Origin: an uncultured Sphingomonas sp.
GTDB taxonomy: Bacteria > Pseudomonadota > Alphaproteobacteria > Sphingomonadales > Sphingomonadaceae
Reading direction: 5' to 3'
DNA length: 64,000 nt
Assembly (NCBI RefSeq): GCF_934560975.1
Contig: NZ_CAKTFO010000016.1
Span: forward strand, 9,914-73,913
The notes beneath the pieces were generated by a model that was not told the DNA's origin, searched no databases, and saw only the letters and a program-made list of their open reading frames with translations. Position numbers and translations under genes: made by a program. Positions 18,218-27,954 of this stretch are shown piece after piece (position 1 is the stretch's first letter; each line of letters starts with the position of its first letter).

Positions 18218-21022
18218 ATGACCAGCAAGCTCGAACAGCTCCGCGACAGCGGCCAGGCCCCGTGGCTCGACTTCGTCGACCGCTCCTTCCAGGCGCAAGG
18301 CGGCCTCAAGAAACTGGTGGAGGAGGATGGCCTCACCGGCGTCACCTCCAACCCCGCAATCTTTGAAAAAGCGATGGGCCAGGGCGACGCCTATGACGCC
18401 GAGTTCAAGAGCTTCGTGGAGGCGAATGCCGGCGCCACCATCACCGATACCTATGAAGCACTCGCCATCAGCGACATTCGCGACGCCGCCGACACGCTGA
18501 AGCCGGTCTATGAGCGCACGGACGGCCTGGACGGCTATGTCAGCCTGGAAGTGTCGCCTTATCTGGCCGACACGACCGAGGCGACGGTGGAGGAAGCGCG
18601 CCGGCTGCACGCCATGGTCGATCGCCCCAACCTGATGGTCAAGGTACCGGGCACCCAGGCGGGCGCGCCGGCGATCCGGCAGCTGATCGAGGACGGGCTG
18701 AGCATCAACGTCACCCTGCTCTTCAGCCAGGAGAGCTATATCGCGGTGGCGATGGCCTATGTCGAAGGGCTGGAGGCGCGCGTCGCCAAGGGCGAGCCGA
18801 TCAACCGGATCTCCAGCGTGGCGAGCTTCTTCGTCAGCCGCATCGACGCGCAGATCGACAAGAAGATCGACGCCCGCGTGAAGGACGGCGACGCCGAGAG
18901 CGATGCGTTGAAGGCGGTGCGCGGCAAGGTTGCGATCGCCAATGCCAAGCTGGCGTATCAATGGTTTCTCGACTTCGTGAAGTCGGACCGGTGGCAGGCG
19001 CTGGCGGACAAGGGCGCCAATGTGCAGCGGCTGCTGTGGGCCTCCACCGGCGTCAAGGATCCCGCTTACCCTGACACGCTCTATGTCGACGGGCTGATCG
19101 GGCCGGACACGGTCAACACCCTGCCGCCCAAGACGATGGATGCGTTCCGCGACCATGGCACGCTGGCGCGCACGCTGGATGCCGACATCGATGACGCGAA
19201 GCAGGTGTTGGCCGAGGCCGATCGCCTGGGCCTCGACCTGGCGGGCGTGACCGAAGCCCTGGTCAACGATGGCGTGAAGCTGTTCGCCGATGCCGCCGAC
19301 GCCCTGCTCGGCGCAGTGGCGTCCAAGCGCGCGCTGCTGGCCGGTGACAAGCTGGCCGGCATGGCGCCGCATCTGTCCGAAGCCCTCGACAAGGCGGTCG
19401 CCGACCGGCTGGAACAGGCCCGCGCCGATGCCTGGTCGCGTCGCCTGTGGGCCAAGGATGCCAGCCTCTGGACCGGTGGGTCGGAGGCCAAGTGGCTCGG
19501 CTGGCTGGCGGCGGGCAAGGGCGAGCAGGTCGATCATGCCGCGCTGAAAGCGTTGGCGGAGAAGGCCAGGGGCCACAAGGACGTGGTGCTGCTCGGCATG
19601 GGCGGCTCCAGCCTGGGGCCCGAGGTGCTGGCCGAGATGATCGGCGCGGCGCCGGGCCATCCCACCGTCCACGCGCTCGATTCGACCGATCCGGGCCAGA
19701 TCGGCACGGTGGCGTCCAGGATCGATCCCACGGAGGCGCTGTTCCTGGTCGCGTCCAAGTCCGGCTCGACCATGGAGCCGGAGTTGCTGCGCGCCTATTT
19801 CTGGGATCTCGCCGGACAGGACGGCAGCCGCTTCGTGGCGGTGACCGATCCCGGCTCCAAGCTGGAAAAGCTCGCCCAAGAACATGGCTATCACGCCATC
19901 TTCCTGGGCGATCCGGAGATTGGCGGGCGTTATTCGGTGCTGTCCGTGTTCGGCATGGTGCCGGCCGCGATGATGGGCATCGATGTCGAGGATTTCTTCG
20001 CCAAGGCGGCGCCGATGGTGCAGGCCTGCGGCCCCGATGCCCCGCCCGCGACCAATCCGGGCATGCATTTGGGCGTCATCATGGGCGAGGCGGCGAATGT
20101 CGGCCGCGACAAGCTAACCATCCTGACCACCCCCGAACTGGAGCCGGTCGGTGCGTGGCTGGAGCAGTTGATCGCGGAGTCGACCGGCAAGCATGGCAAG
20201 GGCATCGTGCCCGTCGATCTTGAGCCGCTGGCCCCGGCGGAGGAGTATGGCACGGACCGCATCTTCGCCGTGCTGAAGCTGGCCGGCGACGAGGATGCCG
20301 ACCTGGATGCGCATGTCGAGGATCTGATCGCCGCGCGCCAGCCGGTGGTCGTGATCACGCTGGCGGACAAGGACCTGATCGGCCAGGAATTCTTCCGCTG
20401 GGAGGTCGCGACCGCGATCGCCGGCGCGGTGATCGGCATCGATCCGTTCGACCAGCCCGACGTGGAAGACGCCAAGGTCAAGACGCGCGAACTGGTGGAC
20501 GCCTATGAAGCATCCGGCAGCCTGGCCGAAGAGACACCGTTCCACGAAGACGCGGACATGGCCTTCTTCGCACCCGGCGATCACACGCTGGCGGCAAGCG
20601 ACCCGGTGCAGATCCTGCGCACTCATTTCGCCAGCGCCAACCCCGGCGATTATGTCGGCTTCCTGGTCTATCACGAACGCAACGAGGAGCATGAGGCTTC
20701 CGTCGCCCGGATGCGCGAGGCGGTGGTGCAGGCCCATGCGGTCGCCACCGTCGCCGGGTTCGGCCCGCGTTTCCTCCACTCCACGGGTCAAGCCTACAAG
20801 GGTGGGCCGAAGACCGGCCTGTTCCTGGAAATCACGCGTGAGGCGGATCCCGACCTACCCGTGCCCGGCCGCAAGGCCAGCTTCGGCGTGGTGCAGGTGG
20901 CGCAGGCGCGTGGCGACCTGGACGTGCTGGTGGAGCGGGGTCAGCGCACGTTGCGCGTCCACCTGAAGAATGGGGATCTGGCGGCGCTTGAGACGCTGGT
21001 GATCCAGGCCCTGCAAGACTGA
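18218..21022 (+). CDS. Bifunctional transaldolase / glucose-6-phosphate isomerase
   Basis: A 934-residue fusion. Residues 1-365 are a transaldolase ([16 protein letters not shown], Schiff-base Lys142 in [32 protein letters not shown]). Residues about 390-934 are a phosphoglucose isomerase ([30 protein letters not shown]). It links the sedoheptulose/erythrose step with fructose-6-phosphate to glucose-6-phosphate conversion, so products can re-enter the oxidative branch through zwf downstream. Such fusions are known in some bacteria. No internal stop or frameshift is visible. Start follows tkt by 4 nt with GGGAAG as RBS. Confidence 0.95.
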   Translation: MTSKLEQLRDSGQAPWLDFVDRSFQAQGGLKKLVEEDGLTGVTSNPAIFEKAMGQGDAYDAEFKSFVEANAGATITDTYEALAISDIRDAADTLKPVYERTDGLDGYVSLEVSPYLADTTEATVEEARRLHAMVDRPNLMVKVPGTQAGAPAIRQLIEDGLSINVTLLFSQESYIAVAMAYVEGLEARVAKGEPINRISSVASFFVSRIDAQIDKKIDARVKDGDAESDALKAVRGKVAIANAKLAYQWFLDFVKSDRWQALADKGANVQRLLWASTGVKDPAYPDTLYVDGLIGPDTVNTLPPKTMDAFRDHGTLARTLDADIDDAKQVLAEADRLGLDLAGVTEALVNDGVKLFADAADALLGAVASKRALLAGDKLAGMAPHLSEALDKAVADRLEQARADAWSRRLWAKDASLWTGGSEAKWLGWLAAGKGEQVDHAALKALAEKARGHKDVVLLGMGGSSLGPEVLAEMIGAAPGHPTVHALDSTDPGQIGTVASRIDPTEALFLVASKSGSTMEPELLRAYFWDLAGQDGSRFVAVTDPGSKLEKLAQEHGYHAIFLGDPEIGGRYSVLSVFGMVPAAMMGIDVEDFFAKAAPMVQACGPDAPPATNPGMHLGVIMGEAANVGRDKLTILTTPELEPVGAWLEQLIAESTGKHGKGIVPVDLEPLAPAEEYGTDRIFAVLKLAGDEDADLDAHVEDLIAARQPVVVITLADKDLIGQEFFRWEVATAIAGAVIGIDPFDQPDVEDAKVKTRELVDAYEASGSLAEETPFHEDADMAFFAPGDHTLAASDPVQILRTHFASANPGDYVGFLVYHERNEEHEASVARMREAVVQAHAVATVAGFGPRFLHSTGQAYKGGPKTGLFLEITREADPDLPVPGRKASFGVVQVAQARGDLDVLVERGQRTLRVHLKNGDLAALETLVIQALQD

Positions 21023-21039
21023 TCGGAGAGTATCGTACC

Positions 21040-22017
21040 ATGCGTATCGCAATGATCGGCCTCGGCCGGATGGGCGCCAACATCGTTCGTCGCCTGATGA
21101 AGGCCGGGCACGAGGCCGTGGTGTTCGACCGCAATACGGAGGCGGTCGGGGCCCTGGTGAAGGAAGGCGCGGTCGGCGCCGCCGGGCTGGACGACCTCAA
21201 GGGCAAGCTGGAAAAGCCGGCCATCTTCTGGGTGATGCTGCCCGCCGGTGAGCCGACCGAGGATACGATCGCCACGCTTGCCGAACTGGCCGGGCCCGGC
21301 GACATCATCATCGACGGCGGCAACACCTTCTACAAGGACGATATCCGCCGGTCCAAGATGCTGGCCGAAAAGGGCATCCACTATGTCGATGTCGGCACGT
21401 CCGGCGGCGTGTGGGGGCTGGAGCGCGGTTATTGCATGATGATCGGCGGGCCCGACGACATCGTCCGCCACCTCGATCCCATCTTCGACACGCTGGCCCC
21501 GGGCCTCGGCACGATCGAGCGGACGCCCAAGCGCGAGGCCTATGATGTCCGCGCGGAGAAGGGGTATATCCACGCCGGTCCGGCCGGCGCGGGCCACTTC
21601 GTCAAGATGATCCACAACGGCATCGAATATGGCCTGATGCAGGCCTATGCCGAGGGCTTCGACATCCTGAAGTCGAAATCGTCGGAGAAGCTGCCGGAGG
21701 ACCAGCGGTTCGACCTCAACCTGACCGACATTGCCGAAGTCTGGCGGCGCGGTTCGGTGATCTCGTCCTGGCTGCTCGACCTCACCGCCAGCGCGCTCGC
21801 CGGCAGCCCCCAGCTGTCCAACTTCTCCGGCCGCGTGGCGGATTCGGGCGAGGGCCGATGGACGGTGGAAGCCGCCATGGAAGAGGCCGTGCCGGCCAAC
21901 GTGCTGACCACCGCCCTCTTCTCGCGCTATCGCAGCCGGGTGGAACATACCTTCGCCGACCAGGTCCTGTCGGCGATGCGGTTCGGCTTCGGCGGCCACG
22001 TCGAGATCCCGCAATGA
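21040..22017 (+). CDS. gndA: 6-phosphogluconate dehydrogenase, decarboxylating (short GndA type)
   Basis: Oxidises 6-phosphogluconate to ribulose-5-phosphate with CO2 release. At 325 residues it is the short form rather than the ~470-residue enzyme. It has the Rossmann motif [13 protein letters not shown] and, after the second beta strand, FDRN, which suggests NAD preference. The substrate signature [13 protein letters not shown] and the catalytic [19 protein letters not shown] follow. RBS GGAGAG; 17 nt after tal-pgi. Its stop overlaps the zwf start. Confidence 0.93.
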   Translation: MRIAMIGLGRMGANIVRRLMKAGHEAVVFDRNTEAVGALVKEGAVGAAGLDDLKGKLEKPAIFWVMLPAGEPTEDTIATLAELAGPGDIIIDGGNTFYKDDIRRSKMLAEKGIHYVDVGTSGGVWGLERGYCMMIGGPDDIVRHLDPIFDTLAPGLGTIERTPKREAYDVRAEKGYIHAGPAGAGHFVKMIHNGIEYGLMQAYAEGFDILKSKSSEKLPEDQRFDLNLTDIAEVWRRGSVISSWLLDLTASALAGSPQLSNFSGRVADSGEGRWTVEAAMEEAVPANVLTTALFSRYRSRVEHTFADQVLSAMRFGFGGHVEIPQ

Positions 22018-23441
22018 GCGCGGCGGCGCTGCCCCCCGCGCCGCCGTCGACCCTCGTCATCTTCGGCGGCACTGGCGACCTGACCCGCAGACTGCTGGTG
22101 CCGGCGCTGGCCAATCTGTGCGGCGACGGGCTGGTCGGGAATGATCTCACCATCATCGCCATCGGATCGCGCGAAGGCGACGACGAAAGCCTGCGGGCAG
22201 GCCTGGACGAATTCGCGCCCGACACGGATTGCTGGCGTGCCCTGCGCGGCCGGATTACCTATCTGCAGGGCGACTTCACCCAGCCGGACGTGTTCCAGAC
22301 GCTCAAGCAGCGATTGGGCGACGGCAATGCCGCTTTCTACCTCGCCACGCCCGCCCAGTTCTTCGGACCGATCGTGGACGCCCTGGCCGATGCTGGGCTG
22401 ATGGACGAGGTGGAGGGCCGGTTCCAGCGGGTGGCGATCGAAAAGCCGTTCGGCCACGACCTCGCCTCCGCCCAAGCCCTGAACCGTCAGATCCTGGCGC
22501 GCGTGGCCGAGGCGCAGGTGTATCGGATCGACCATTATCTGGGCAAGGAAACGGTCCAGAACATCATGGTCGCCCGCTTCGCCAATCCCTGGATCGAGGC
22601 GGTGTGGAACAACCGCTACATCGACCATGTCCAGATCACGGCGGCGGAGTCGATCGACGTCGGCACGCGCGGCAGCTTCTACGACGCAACCGGCGCCGGC
22701 CGGGACATGGTGCCCAACCACCTGTTCCAATTGCTTGCCATGATCGGGATGGAGCCGCCCAACGATCTGTCGGCGGACGCCATTCGCGGCGAGAAGGCCA
22801 AGCTGCTCGGTGCCGTGCGCCCCCCTGACGATGCCGGGGCGGACGGCGTGCGCGGGCAATATGAAGGCTATCGCGAAACCGCCGATGTGTCGGCGGACAG
22901 CACGACTGAAACCTTTGTCGCGCTGAAGCTGCATGTCGACAGCTGGCGCTGGGGCGGCGTGCCCTTCTACCTCCGCACCGGCAAGGCGCTGACGGCGCGC
23001 GATACGGAGGTGGCGATCGTGTTCAGGCAGGCGCCGCTGGCCCTGTTCCGCGATACCGACCTCAACAACCTGCCGCCGAGCCAGCTCGTGCTCCAGCTGC
23101 AACCGGACGAGGGGATCGTAATGCGGTTCATGGTGAAGCAGCCCGGGCCGGAGCTGCGCGCGGTGCCGGTCCAGCTGGACTTCCATTATGCCGAACGCTT
23201 CGACATCAAGGGACGGACGGGCTATGAAACCCTGCTCTACGACATGCTGATGGGCGACCAGACCCTGTTCCAGCGCGCCGACCAGATCGAGGCGGGCTGG
23301 GCCGCGGTGCAGCCGTTCCTGGATGCCTGGGGCGGACGCCCGGACGCGATCGAAACCTATGCGCGCGGCAGCGACGGACCCGCCGGGGCCACGGCCCTGA
23401 TCGAACGCGACGGGCGGGCCTGGAACCCGATCGGCGCATGA
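22014..23441 (+). CDS. zwf: Glucose-6-phosphate 1-dehydrogenase
   Basis: First enzyme of the oxidative pentose-phosphate and Entner-Doudoroff routes. The 475-residue product has a nucleotide-binding N-terminus ([18 protein letters not shown]), the active-site peptide [15 protein letters not shown], and further blocks such as [16 protein letters not shown] and [11 protein letters not shown]. Start ATG 22014 overlaps the gnd stop (ATGA) and gives the expected N-terminus; the frame runs open upstream inside gnd but without homology. Downstream coupling to a HAD hydrolase is again ATGA. Confidence 0.95.
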   Translation: MSAAALPPAPPSTLVIFGGTGDLTRRLLVPALANLCGDGLVGNDLTIIAIGSREGDDESLRAGLDEFAPDTDCWRALRGRITYLQGDFTQPDVFQTLKQRLGDGNAAFYLATPAQFFGPIVDALADAGLMDEVEGRFQRVAIEKPFGHDLASAQALNRQILARVAEAQVYRIDHYLGKETVQNIMVARFANPWIEAVWNNRYIDHVQITAAESIDVGTRGSFYDATGAGRDMVPNHLFQLLAMIGMEPPNDLSADAIRGEKAKLLGAVRPPDDAGADGVRGQYEGYRETADVSADSTTETFVALKLHVDSWRWGGVPFYLRTGKALTARDTEVAIVFRQAPLALFRDTDLNNLPPSQLVLQLQPDEGIVMRFMVKQPGPELRAVPVQLDFHYAERFDIKGRTGYETLLYDMLMGDQTLFQRADQIEAGWAAVQPFLDAWGGRPDAIETYARGSDGPAGATALIERDGRAWNPIGA

Positions 23442-24253
23442 CGCTGCGCCTGGTCATCAGCGACGTCGACGGGACGCTTGTCGATCATGACAAGAACCTG
23501 GCGCCGGAAACCGTCGCGGCGGTCCGCCGGCTGGAGGCGCGCGGGATCGGCTTCTCGCTGATCAGCGCCCGCCCGCCCTCCGGCATCGCCCACCTGATTG
23601 ATGCCTTGCGGCCGAACACGGCCGTGGGCGCGTTCAACGGCGGCACCATCCTGGACCCCGACGGCACGGTGGTCGAACGCCACCTGCTGCCGCGTGACGT
23701 GGTGGAGGGCAGCTTCGCCCTGGCCGAGGGGACGGGCGCGGAGCCGTGGCTGTTCGCGGATGGCGCATGGCATGCGCCCAACAGGGACAATCCGCACGTG
23801 CCGCGCGAAATCCTGTCGTCCGGCGTGCAGCCGGTGATCGGCCGCGACATGACCGCCCTGTTCGACCGCGCCGACAAGCTCAGTTGGGTGAGCGACGATT
23901 ACCCGCTGCTGGAGAAACTGCAGAACGCGATGCGGGACAGGCTTGGCGACCAGGCGACCATCGCCTTGTCCCAGCCCTATTTCCTCGACCTGACGCACGC
24001 CAACGCCAACAAGGGCGCGGGCATTGCCACGCTGGCGCGGATGGCGGGCGTCGACCTGGCCGACGTTGCGGTGCTGGGCGACCAGCATAACGACCTGCCG
24101 ATGTTCGCCCGTGCCGGGCTATCGATCGCGATGGGTCAGGCGCCAGACGCGGTCAAGGCCGCCGCCACCTATGTATCCACCAGCAACGACGCGCATGGCG
24201 TGGCACACGCCATCGACACGATCCTGCTGCCGATGGTGGAGGCACAGGCGTGA
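23438..24253 (+). CDS. Cof-type HAD-IIB phosphatase
   Basis: A 271-residue haloacid-dehalogenase phosphatase with motif I VISDVDGTLVDHDKNL (nucleophile Asp, acid Asp), motif II LISARPPSG, and motif IV VLGDQHNDLPMF. A C2-type cap lies between, as in Cof/sugar-phosphate phosphatases. It overlaps zwf and the next HAD gene by 4 nt on either side, so it belongs to the pentose-phosphate operon. A sugar-phosphate substrate is a fair guess; it is not identifiable from sequence. Confidence 0.85.
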   Translation: MTLRLVISDVDGTLVDHDKNLAPETVAAVRRLEARGIGFSLISARPPSGIAHLIDALRPNTAVGAFNGGTILDPDGTVVERHLLPRDVVEGSFALAEGTGAEPWLFADGAWHAPNRDNPHVPREILSSGVQPVIGRDMTALFDRADKLSWVSDDYPLLEKLQNAMRDRLGDQATIALSQPYFLDLTHANANKGAGIATLARMAGVDLADVAVLGDQHNDLPMFARAGLSIAMGQAPDAVKAAATYVSTSNDAHGVAHAIDTILLPMVEAQA

Positions 24254-24999
24254 AGACGCTGGTTGCGTTCGACCTGGACGGGACCCTGGCCTTGTCCAAA
24301 CAGCCGCTGGACGATGACATGGCGGACCTGCTTGCCCGCCTGACGCAGGTGGCGATGGTGGACGTGATTTCGGGCGGCGACTGGCCGCAGTTCGAGAAGC
24401 AGGTGGTCGGGCGGATGCCGGACCATGCGCGCCTGTCCAACCTGGTCATCCAGCCGACCACCGGAACCAAGCTCTACCGGCATCGGGATGGCGACTGGCA
24501 GCGTGTCTATGCCGACCTGTTCGACCCGGAGGAGAGCGCCAAGATCAAGGATGCACTGAAGCGCGCGGTCGCGCAGGCCGGCTATGCGGGCGAGCATGTC
24601 TGGGGCGAGCAGATCGAGGATCGCGGCAGCCAGATCACCTTTTCCGCGCTGGGTCAGCAGGCGCCGCTGGACGCCAAGAAGGATTGGGATCCCGATCATG
24701 CCAAGCGGGAGACGTTGCAGGCCCTGCTGAAAAGCATGCTGCCGGACCTGGCGATCAACATCGGCGGCACGACGTCGATCGACATCACCCGCAAGGGTAT
24801 CGACAAGGCCTATGGCCTCAAACGCCTGAGCGAAACGGTGGACGTGCCGCTGGACCGCATGTTGTTCCTGGGTGACGCCATCTTCCCCGGCGGCAACGAT
24901 TATCCCGCCAAGACGCTGGGGCTGGACACGGTCCGGGTGCGGGACGTGGACGAAACCAAGGCGATCGTCACGGCCGTGATCGCCTGTCTGCACGCGTGA
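24250..24999 (+). CDS. HAD-IIB phosphatase, phosphomannomutase-like
   Basis: A 249-residue second HAD-family protein with motif I VAFDLDGTLALSK and a late motif MLFLGDAIFPGGNDYPAKT. The family resembles eukaryotic-type phosphomannomutases and related sugar-phosphate phosphatases (VISGGDWPQFEKQ, GGTTSIDITRKGIDKAYGL). The start is GTG, forming GTGA with the previous stop; no ATG is nearby. It may act as a phosphatase or mutase; the choice cannot be made here. Its own stop is again inside a GTGA junction. Confidence 0.82.
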   Translation: MKTLVAFDLDGTLALSKQPLDDDMADLLARLTQVAMVDVISGGDWPQFEKQVVGRMPDHARLSNLVIQPTTGTKLYRHRDGDWQRVYADLFDPEESAKIKDALKRAVAQAGYAGEHVWGEQIEDRGSQITFSALGQQAPLDAKKDWDPDHAKRETLQALLKSMLPDLAINIGGTTSIDITRKGIDKAYGLKRLSETVDVPLDRMLFLGDAIFPGGNDYPAKTLGLDTVRVRDVDETKAIVTAVIACLHA

Positions 25000-25667
25000 G
25001 CGCCGCGCCGCCGATCATCGTCGCCACCGGCTTCACCCGCGAGGTCCGCACGGTCCCCGGACCGGGTATCGTCGCGATTGCGGGCGGAGGGCGCGCGGCC
25101 AATCTGCAACGCGCGCTGGAACAGGCAGCCTCCGCCGGGGCCAGCGCCATCCTCAGCTTCGGCCTGACCGGCGGCCTGGTGGACGGGCTGCGCATCGGTG
25201 ACTGGGTGGTCGGCAGCCGGCTGACCGGCGCGATCGAGCAGGATTGCCACGCCGGCTGGGCGCGAGCGATGGCGACGGCGCTGCCCGGCTCCAAGATCGG
25301 CCCGTTCTTCGCCGATGGCCGCATGATCGACACGGTGGCGGAGAAACGCCGGCTGGGCGAGGTTCACGGCGCGCTGGCGGTCGATATGGAGAGCCATGTC
25401 GCGGCGCGGGTAGCGCGGGCGCATGGCCTGTCCTTCGCCATTGCGCGGATCGTGTCGGACGAAGTGGGGCATCTGCTGCCGCCCGCCATTACCGTGTCGA
25501 TGCGGCCGGATGGCGGGTTCGACCGAGTCGCGATGCGCCGTTCGCTGGCTGCTATCCCCGAACAGCGGGCGGACGTGGTGCAGACGATGCGGCAGTTCCT
25601 GACCGGCTTTCGCGGCCTGCGTGCGGCGGCACGGGCGCTGGGACCACGGCTCGCTTTTCCGGGCTGA
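24996..25667 (+). CDS. Nucleoside-phosphorylase-like protein (HpnG type, hopanoid-associated)
   Basis: A 223-residue phosphorylase-superfamily protein. It has LSFGLTGGLVDGLRIGDWVVG and the ligand-binding signature AVDMESHVAARVARAHG, resembling adenosylhopane phosphorylase HpnG. HpnG releases adenine from adenosylhopane to give phosphoribosyl hopane in hopanoid side-chain synthesis. No squalene-hopene cyclase or other hpn gene is in view, so another MTA/SAH-type nucleosidase role remains possible. GTG start in a GTGA overlap with the HAD gene. It converges on bpt across 12 bp. Confidence 0.65.
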   Translation: MSAAPPIIVATGFTREVRTVPGPGIVAIAGGGRAANLQRALEQAASAGASAILSFGLTGGLVDGLRIGDWVVGSRLTGAIEQDCHAGWARAMATALPGSKIGPFFADGRMIDTVAEKRRLGEVHGALAVDMESHVAARVARAHGLSFAIARIVSDEVGHLLPPAITVSMRPDGGFDRVAMRRSLAAIPEQRADVVQTMRQFLTGFRGLRAAARALGPRLAFPG

Positions 25668-25679
25668 ACCAGTTGCTGC

Positions 25680-26471
25680 CTACAATTTCGGGAACTTGAG
25701 GCCGCCATTCATCGGCGGAGGTCCGGGCTCCAGCTCCGCCTCCTCGAACCGGCGCCAGCCATTGGGGCCAAGCCGCTCGATCGGCCTGAACCGCACCTTG
25801 TACTGCATCCGCGCGGAACCGTTCACCCAATAGCCGAGATAGACGAACGGCAGCCGCGCATCGGACGCGCGCTGGATATGATCCAGGATGATGAAGGTGC
25901 CGAGGCCGGGGCGATGCTCCAGATCCGGCTCGTAGAAGCTGTAGACCATCGACAGCCCGTCCGACTGCTGATCGGTCAGGCACACGCCGACCAGCCGGCC
26001 GGGGCGGCCATCCTCCGCCGGCTCCCGATATTCAACCATATAGGTGGTGACGGGCGTCTGCTCGACCATGTCGGCGAAGTCCAGCTCGTCCATCTCCGCC
26101 ATGCCGCCGCCGGGATGGCGCGCCGACAGGTAGCGGCGCAGCAACGCGAACTGCTCCTCCGTCGTCCACGGCTGGCATGCTTCCACCGTCAGGTCCGAAT
26201 GGCGCTTCAGCAGGCGGCGGTGGGTGCCGTTGGGCTTGAACTCGGCCGCGACCACGCGCACCGAAACGCAGGCCTGGCAATCGATGCAGCTGGGGCGATA
26301 GGCCACGCCCTGGCTGCGGCGAAAACCGATCCGGCCGAGCGCCTCGTTCAGCTCCGCCGCATGGTTGCCCGACAGTTCGGTGAACACCTTCCGTTCCGTC
26401 CGGCCCGGAAGATACGGGCACGGCGCCGGAGACGTCACGAAGAAGCGCGGAAATTTGAACTGCGCACTCAC
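25680..26471 (-). CDS. bpt: Aspartate/glutamate leucyltransferase (Bpt)
   Basis: Transfers Leu from Leu-tRNA to N-terminal Asp or Glu, marking proteins for ClpS/ClpAP in the N-end rule pathway. The 263-residue product has the N-terminal [17 protein letters not shown] and the Cys-rich [16 protein letters not shown]. The C-terminal acetyltransferase-like part has [23 protein letters not shown] and [15 protein letters not shown]. Length and order match the family. A lone gene; a short AT-rich region with an inverted repeat lies upstream. Confidence 0.93.
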   Translation of the reverse strand: MSAQFKFPRFFVTSPAPCPYLPGRTERKVFTELSGNHAAELNEALGRIGFRRSQGVAYRPSCIDCQACVSVRVVAAEFKPNGTHRRLLKRHSDLTVEACQPWTTEEQFALLRRYLSARHPGGGMAEMDELDFADMVEQTPVTTYMVEYREPAEDGRPGRLVGVCLTDQQSDGLSMVYSFYEPDLEHRPGLGTFIILDHIQRASDARLPFVYLGYWVNGSARMQYKVRFRPIERLGPNGWRRFEEAELEPGPPPMNGGLKFPKL

Positions 26472-26601
26472 CGCCCGCTCGCACCCTTCGCGCTGCTGCC
26501 CCGGCCGGCGTTATGCCCGCCGATGGAAAAGATGAAAAGGTGCTTTACCATCTTTGATAGTTAAGGGGCAGGAAGTGTCGCAGCCGTAACTTCTGCGGGC
26601 G

Positions 26602-27846
26602 TCAGGCAAGCTCGACCGGGCTTACTTCATAGCCTTCCGCCTGCAACGCCTCCATCAACCGGGCGAGATGCGCCGCGTCGCGCGTTTCGCACTCGATGTC
26701 GGTGATGAGGCCCTTGGCCGGCAGGGTGGAAAAGACGCGCTGGTGGTACACTTCGATGATGTTCACCTGCTCCTGATCGAAGATGCGGGCGACATTGTAG
26801 AGCGCGCCCGGCCGATCCTGCAGCTTGATCCGCAACCGCGCCAGTCGGCCCGACCGGGCCAGGTCGCGCAATAGCACGTTGGCGAGCAGGCGCGGGTCGA
26901 TATTGCCGCCACACAGCACGATGCCGATCGTCTTGCCGGCGAATCGCTCCGGGAATGCCAGCATGGCGGCCAGGCCGGCGGCACCGGCACCCTCCACCAC
27001 CGTCTTTTCGATCTGGAGCAGCAGGGACACCGCCCGTTCCAGATGCCGTTCGGACACCAGCACGATGTCGTCCACCACCTGCCCGATGATCTCGCTAGTG
27101 ATGGAGCCGGGCTCCTTCACCGCAATGCCCTCCGCCAGCGTATCGCCGTGGCAGGGCAGGGCCGTACCTTTCACCCGGTTGTACATGGAGGGGTAGAGTT
27201 CGGCCTCCACACCGACCACCTCGATCCCGCCCAGCGCCTTGGCCACCGTGCCGCAGCCGGAGATCAGGCCGCCACCGCCGATCGGCACGACCAGCGTGTC
27301 GATGGCGGGCGCGTCCTCCAGCATCTCGACCGCGACGGTGCCCTGGCCGGCGATCACCTGCAGGTCGTTGAAGGGGTGCACGATGGTAAGCCCCCGCTCC
27401 GCCGCCAGTTCGCGCGCATGGGCCAGCGATTCGTCCACATTCTCCCCATGGAGGATGACGCTGGCGCCGTGGCCCTCCGTCTGGCTGACCTTCACGTTGG
27501 GCGTGGTGCGCGGCATCACGATGGTGGCGGGGATGCCGAGCCGCCGGGCGTGATAGGCCATACCCTGCGCGTGATTGCCGGCGGACGCGGCGATCACGCC
27601 GCGCGTACGGGCGCCCTGGTCCAGCTGGAGCAATTTGTTGAGCGCGCCGCGTTCCTTGTAGGCGGCGGTGAACTGGAGATTCTCGAACTTCAGATAGACG
27701 GTCGCGCCCAGCAGCGCGCCCAGCGTCTGGCTGATCAGGGTCGGCGTGCGAATAATGGCGGACGCTACACGGTCATGGGCGGCACGGACGTCGTCGAGCG
27801 ACACGGGCAGCGGATCGGCCGCTGCGGCCATGGATAGCGTAGCCAT
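26602..27846 (-). CDS. ilvA: Threonine ammonia-lyase with C-terminal ACT domain
   Basis: PLP enzyme converting threonine to 2-oxobutanoate and ammonia, the first step to isoleucine. Of 414 residues, about 1-320 are the catalytic domain: PLP Lys in FTAAYKERGALNKLL, SAGNHAQGMAYHARRLGI, and the glycine loop VPIGGGGLISGCG. Residues about 335-410 form an ACT domain (LRIKLQDRPGALYNVARIF), shorter than the double-ACT form of E. coli IlvA and typical of the shorter class. Allosteric control by an amino acid is expected. Start ATG 27846; a later ATG at 27831 is possible. Confidence 0.92.
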   Translation of the reverse strand: MATLSMAAAADPLPVSLDDVRAAHDRVASAIIRTPTLISQTLGALLGATVYLKFENLQFTAAYKERGALNKLLQLDQGARTRGVIAASAGNHAQGMAYHARRLGIPATIVMPRTTPNVKVSQTEGHGASVILHGENVDESLAHARELAAERGLTIVHPFNDLQVIAGQGTVAVEMLEDAPAIDTLVVPIGGGGLISGCGTVAKALGGIEVVGVEAELYPSMYNRVKGTALPCHGDTLAEGIAVKEPGSITSEIIGQVVDDIVLVSERHLERAVSLLLQIEKTVVEGAGAAGLAAMLAFPERFAGKTIGIVLCGGNIDPRLLANVLLRDLARSGRLARLRIKLQDRPGALYNVARIFDQEQVNIIEVYHQRVFSTLPAKGLITDIECETRDAAHLARLMEALQAEGYEVSPVELA

Positions 27847-27954
27847 GAGCCAGCCCTACGCGTCTCCTGCGCCTTTTTGAACCCCGGTGCTGGCGCGGTG
27901 CAAAGGCGGGCCTTATTGCCGCCGGTCATGGCCAATATCGCATTTATCGGAACC

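Noticed and set aside
18164..20068. Long minus-strand frame opposite tal-pgi
   Set aside because: Fully explained by codon bias of the fused enzyme on the plus strand; no start signal or domain.
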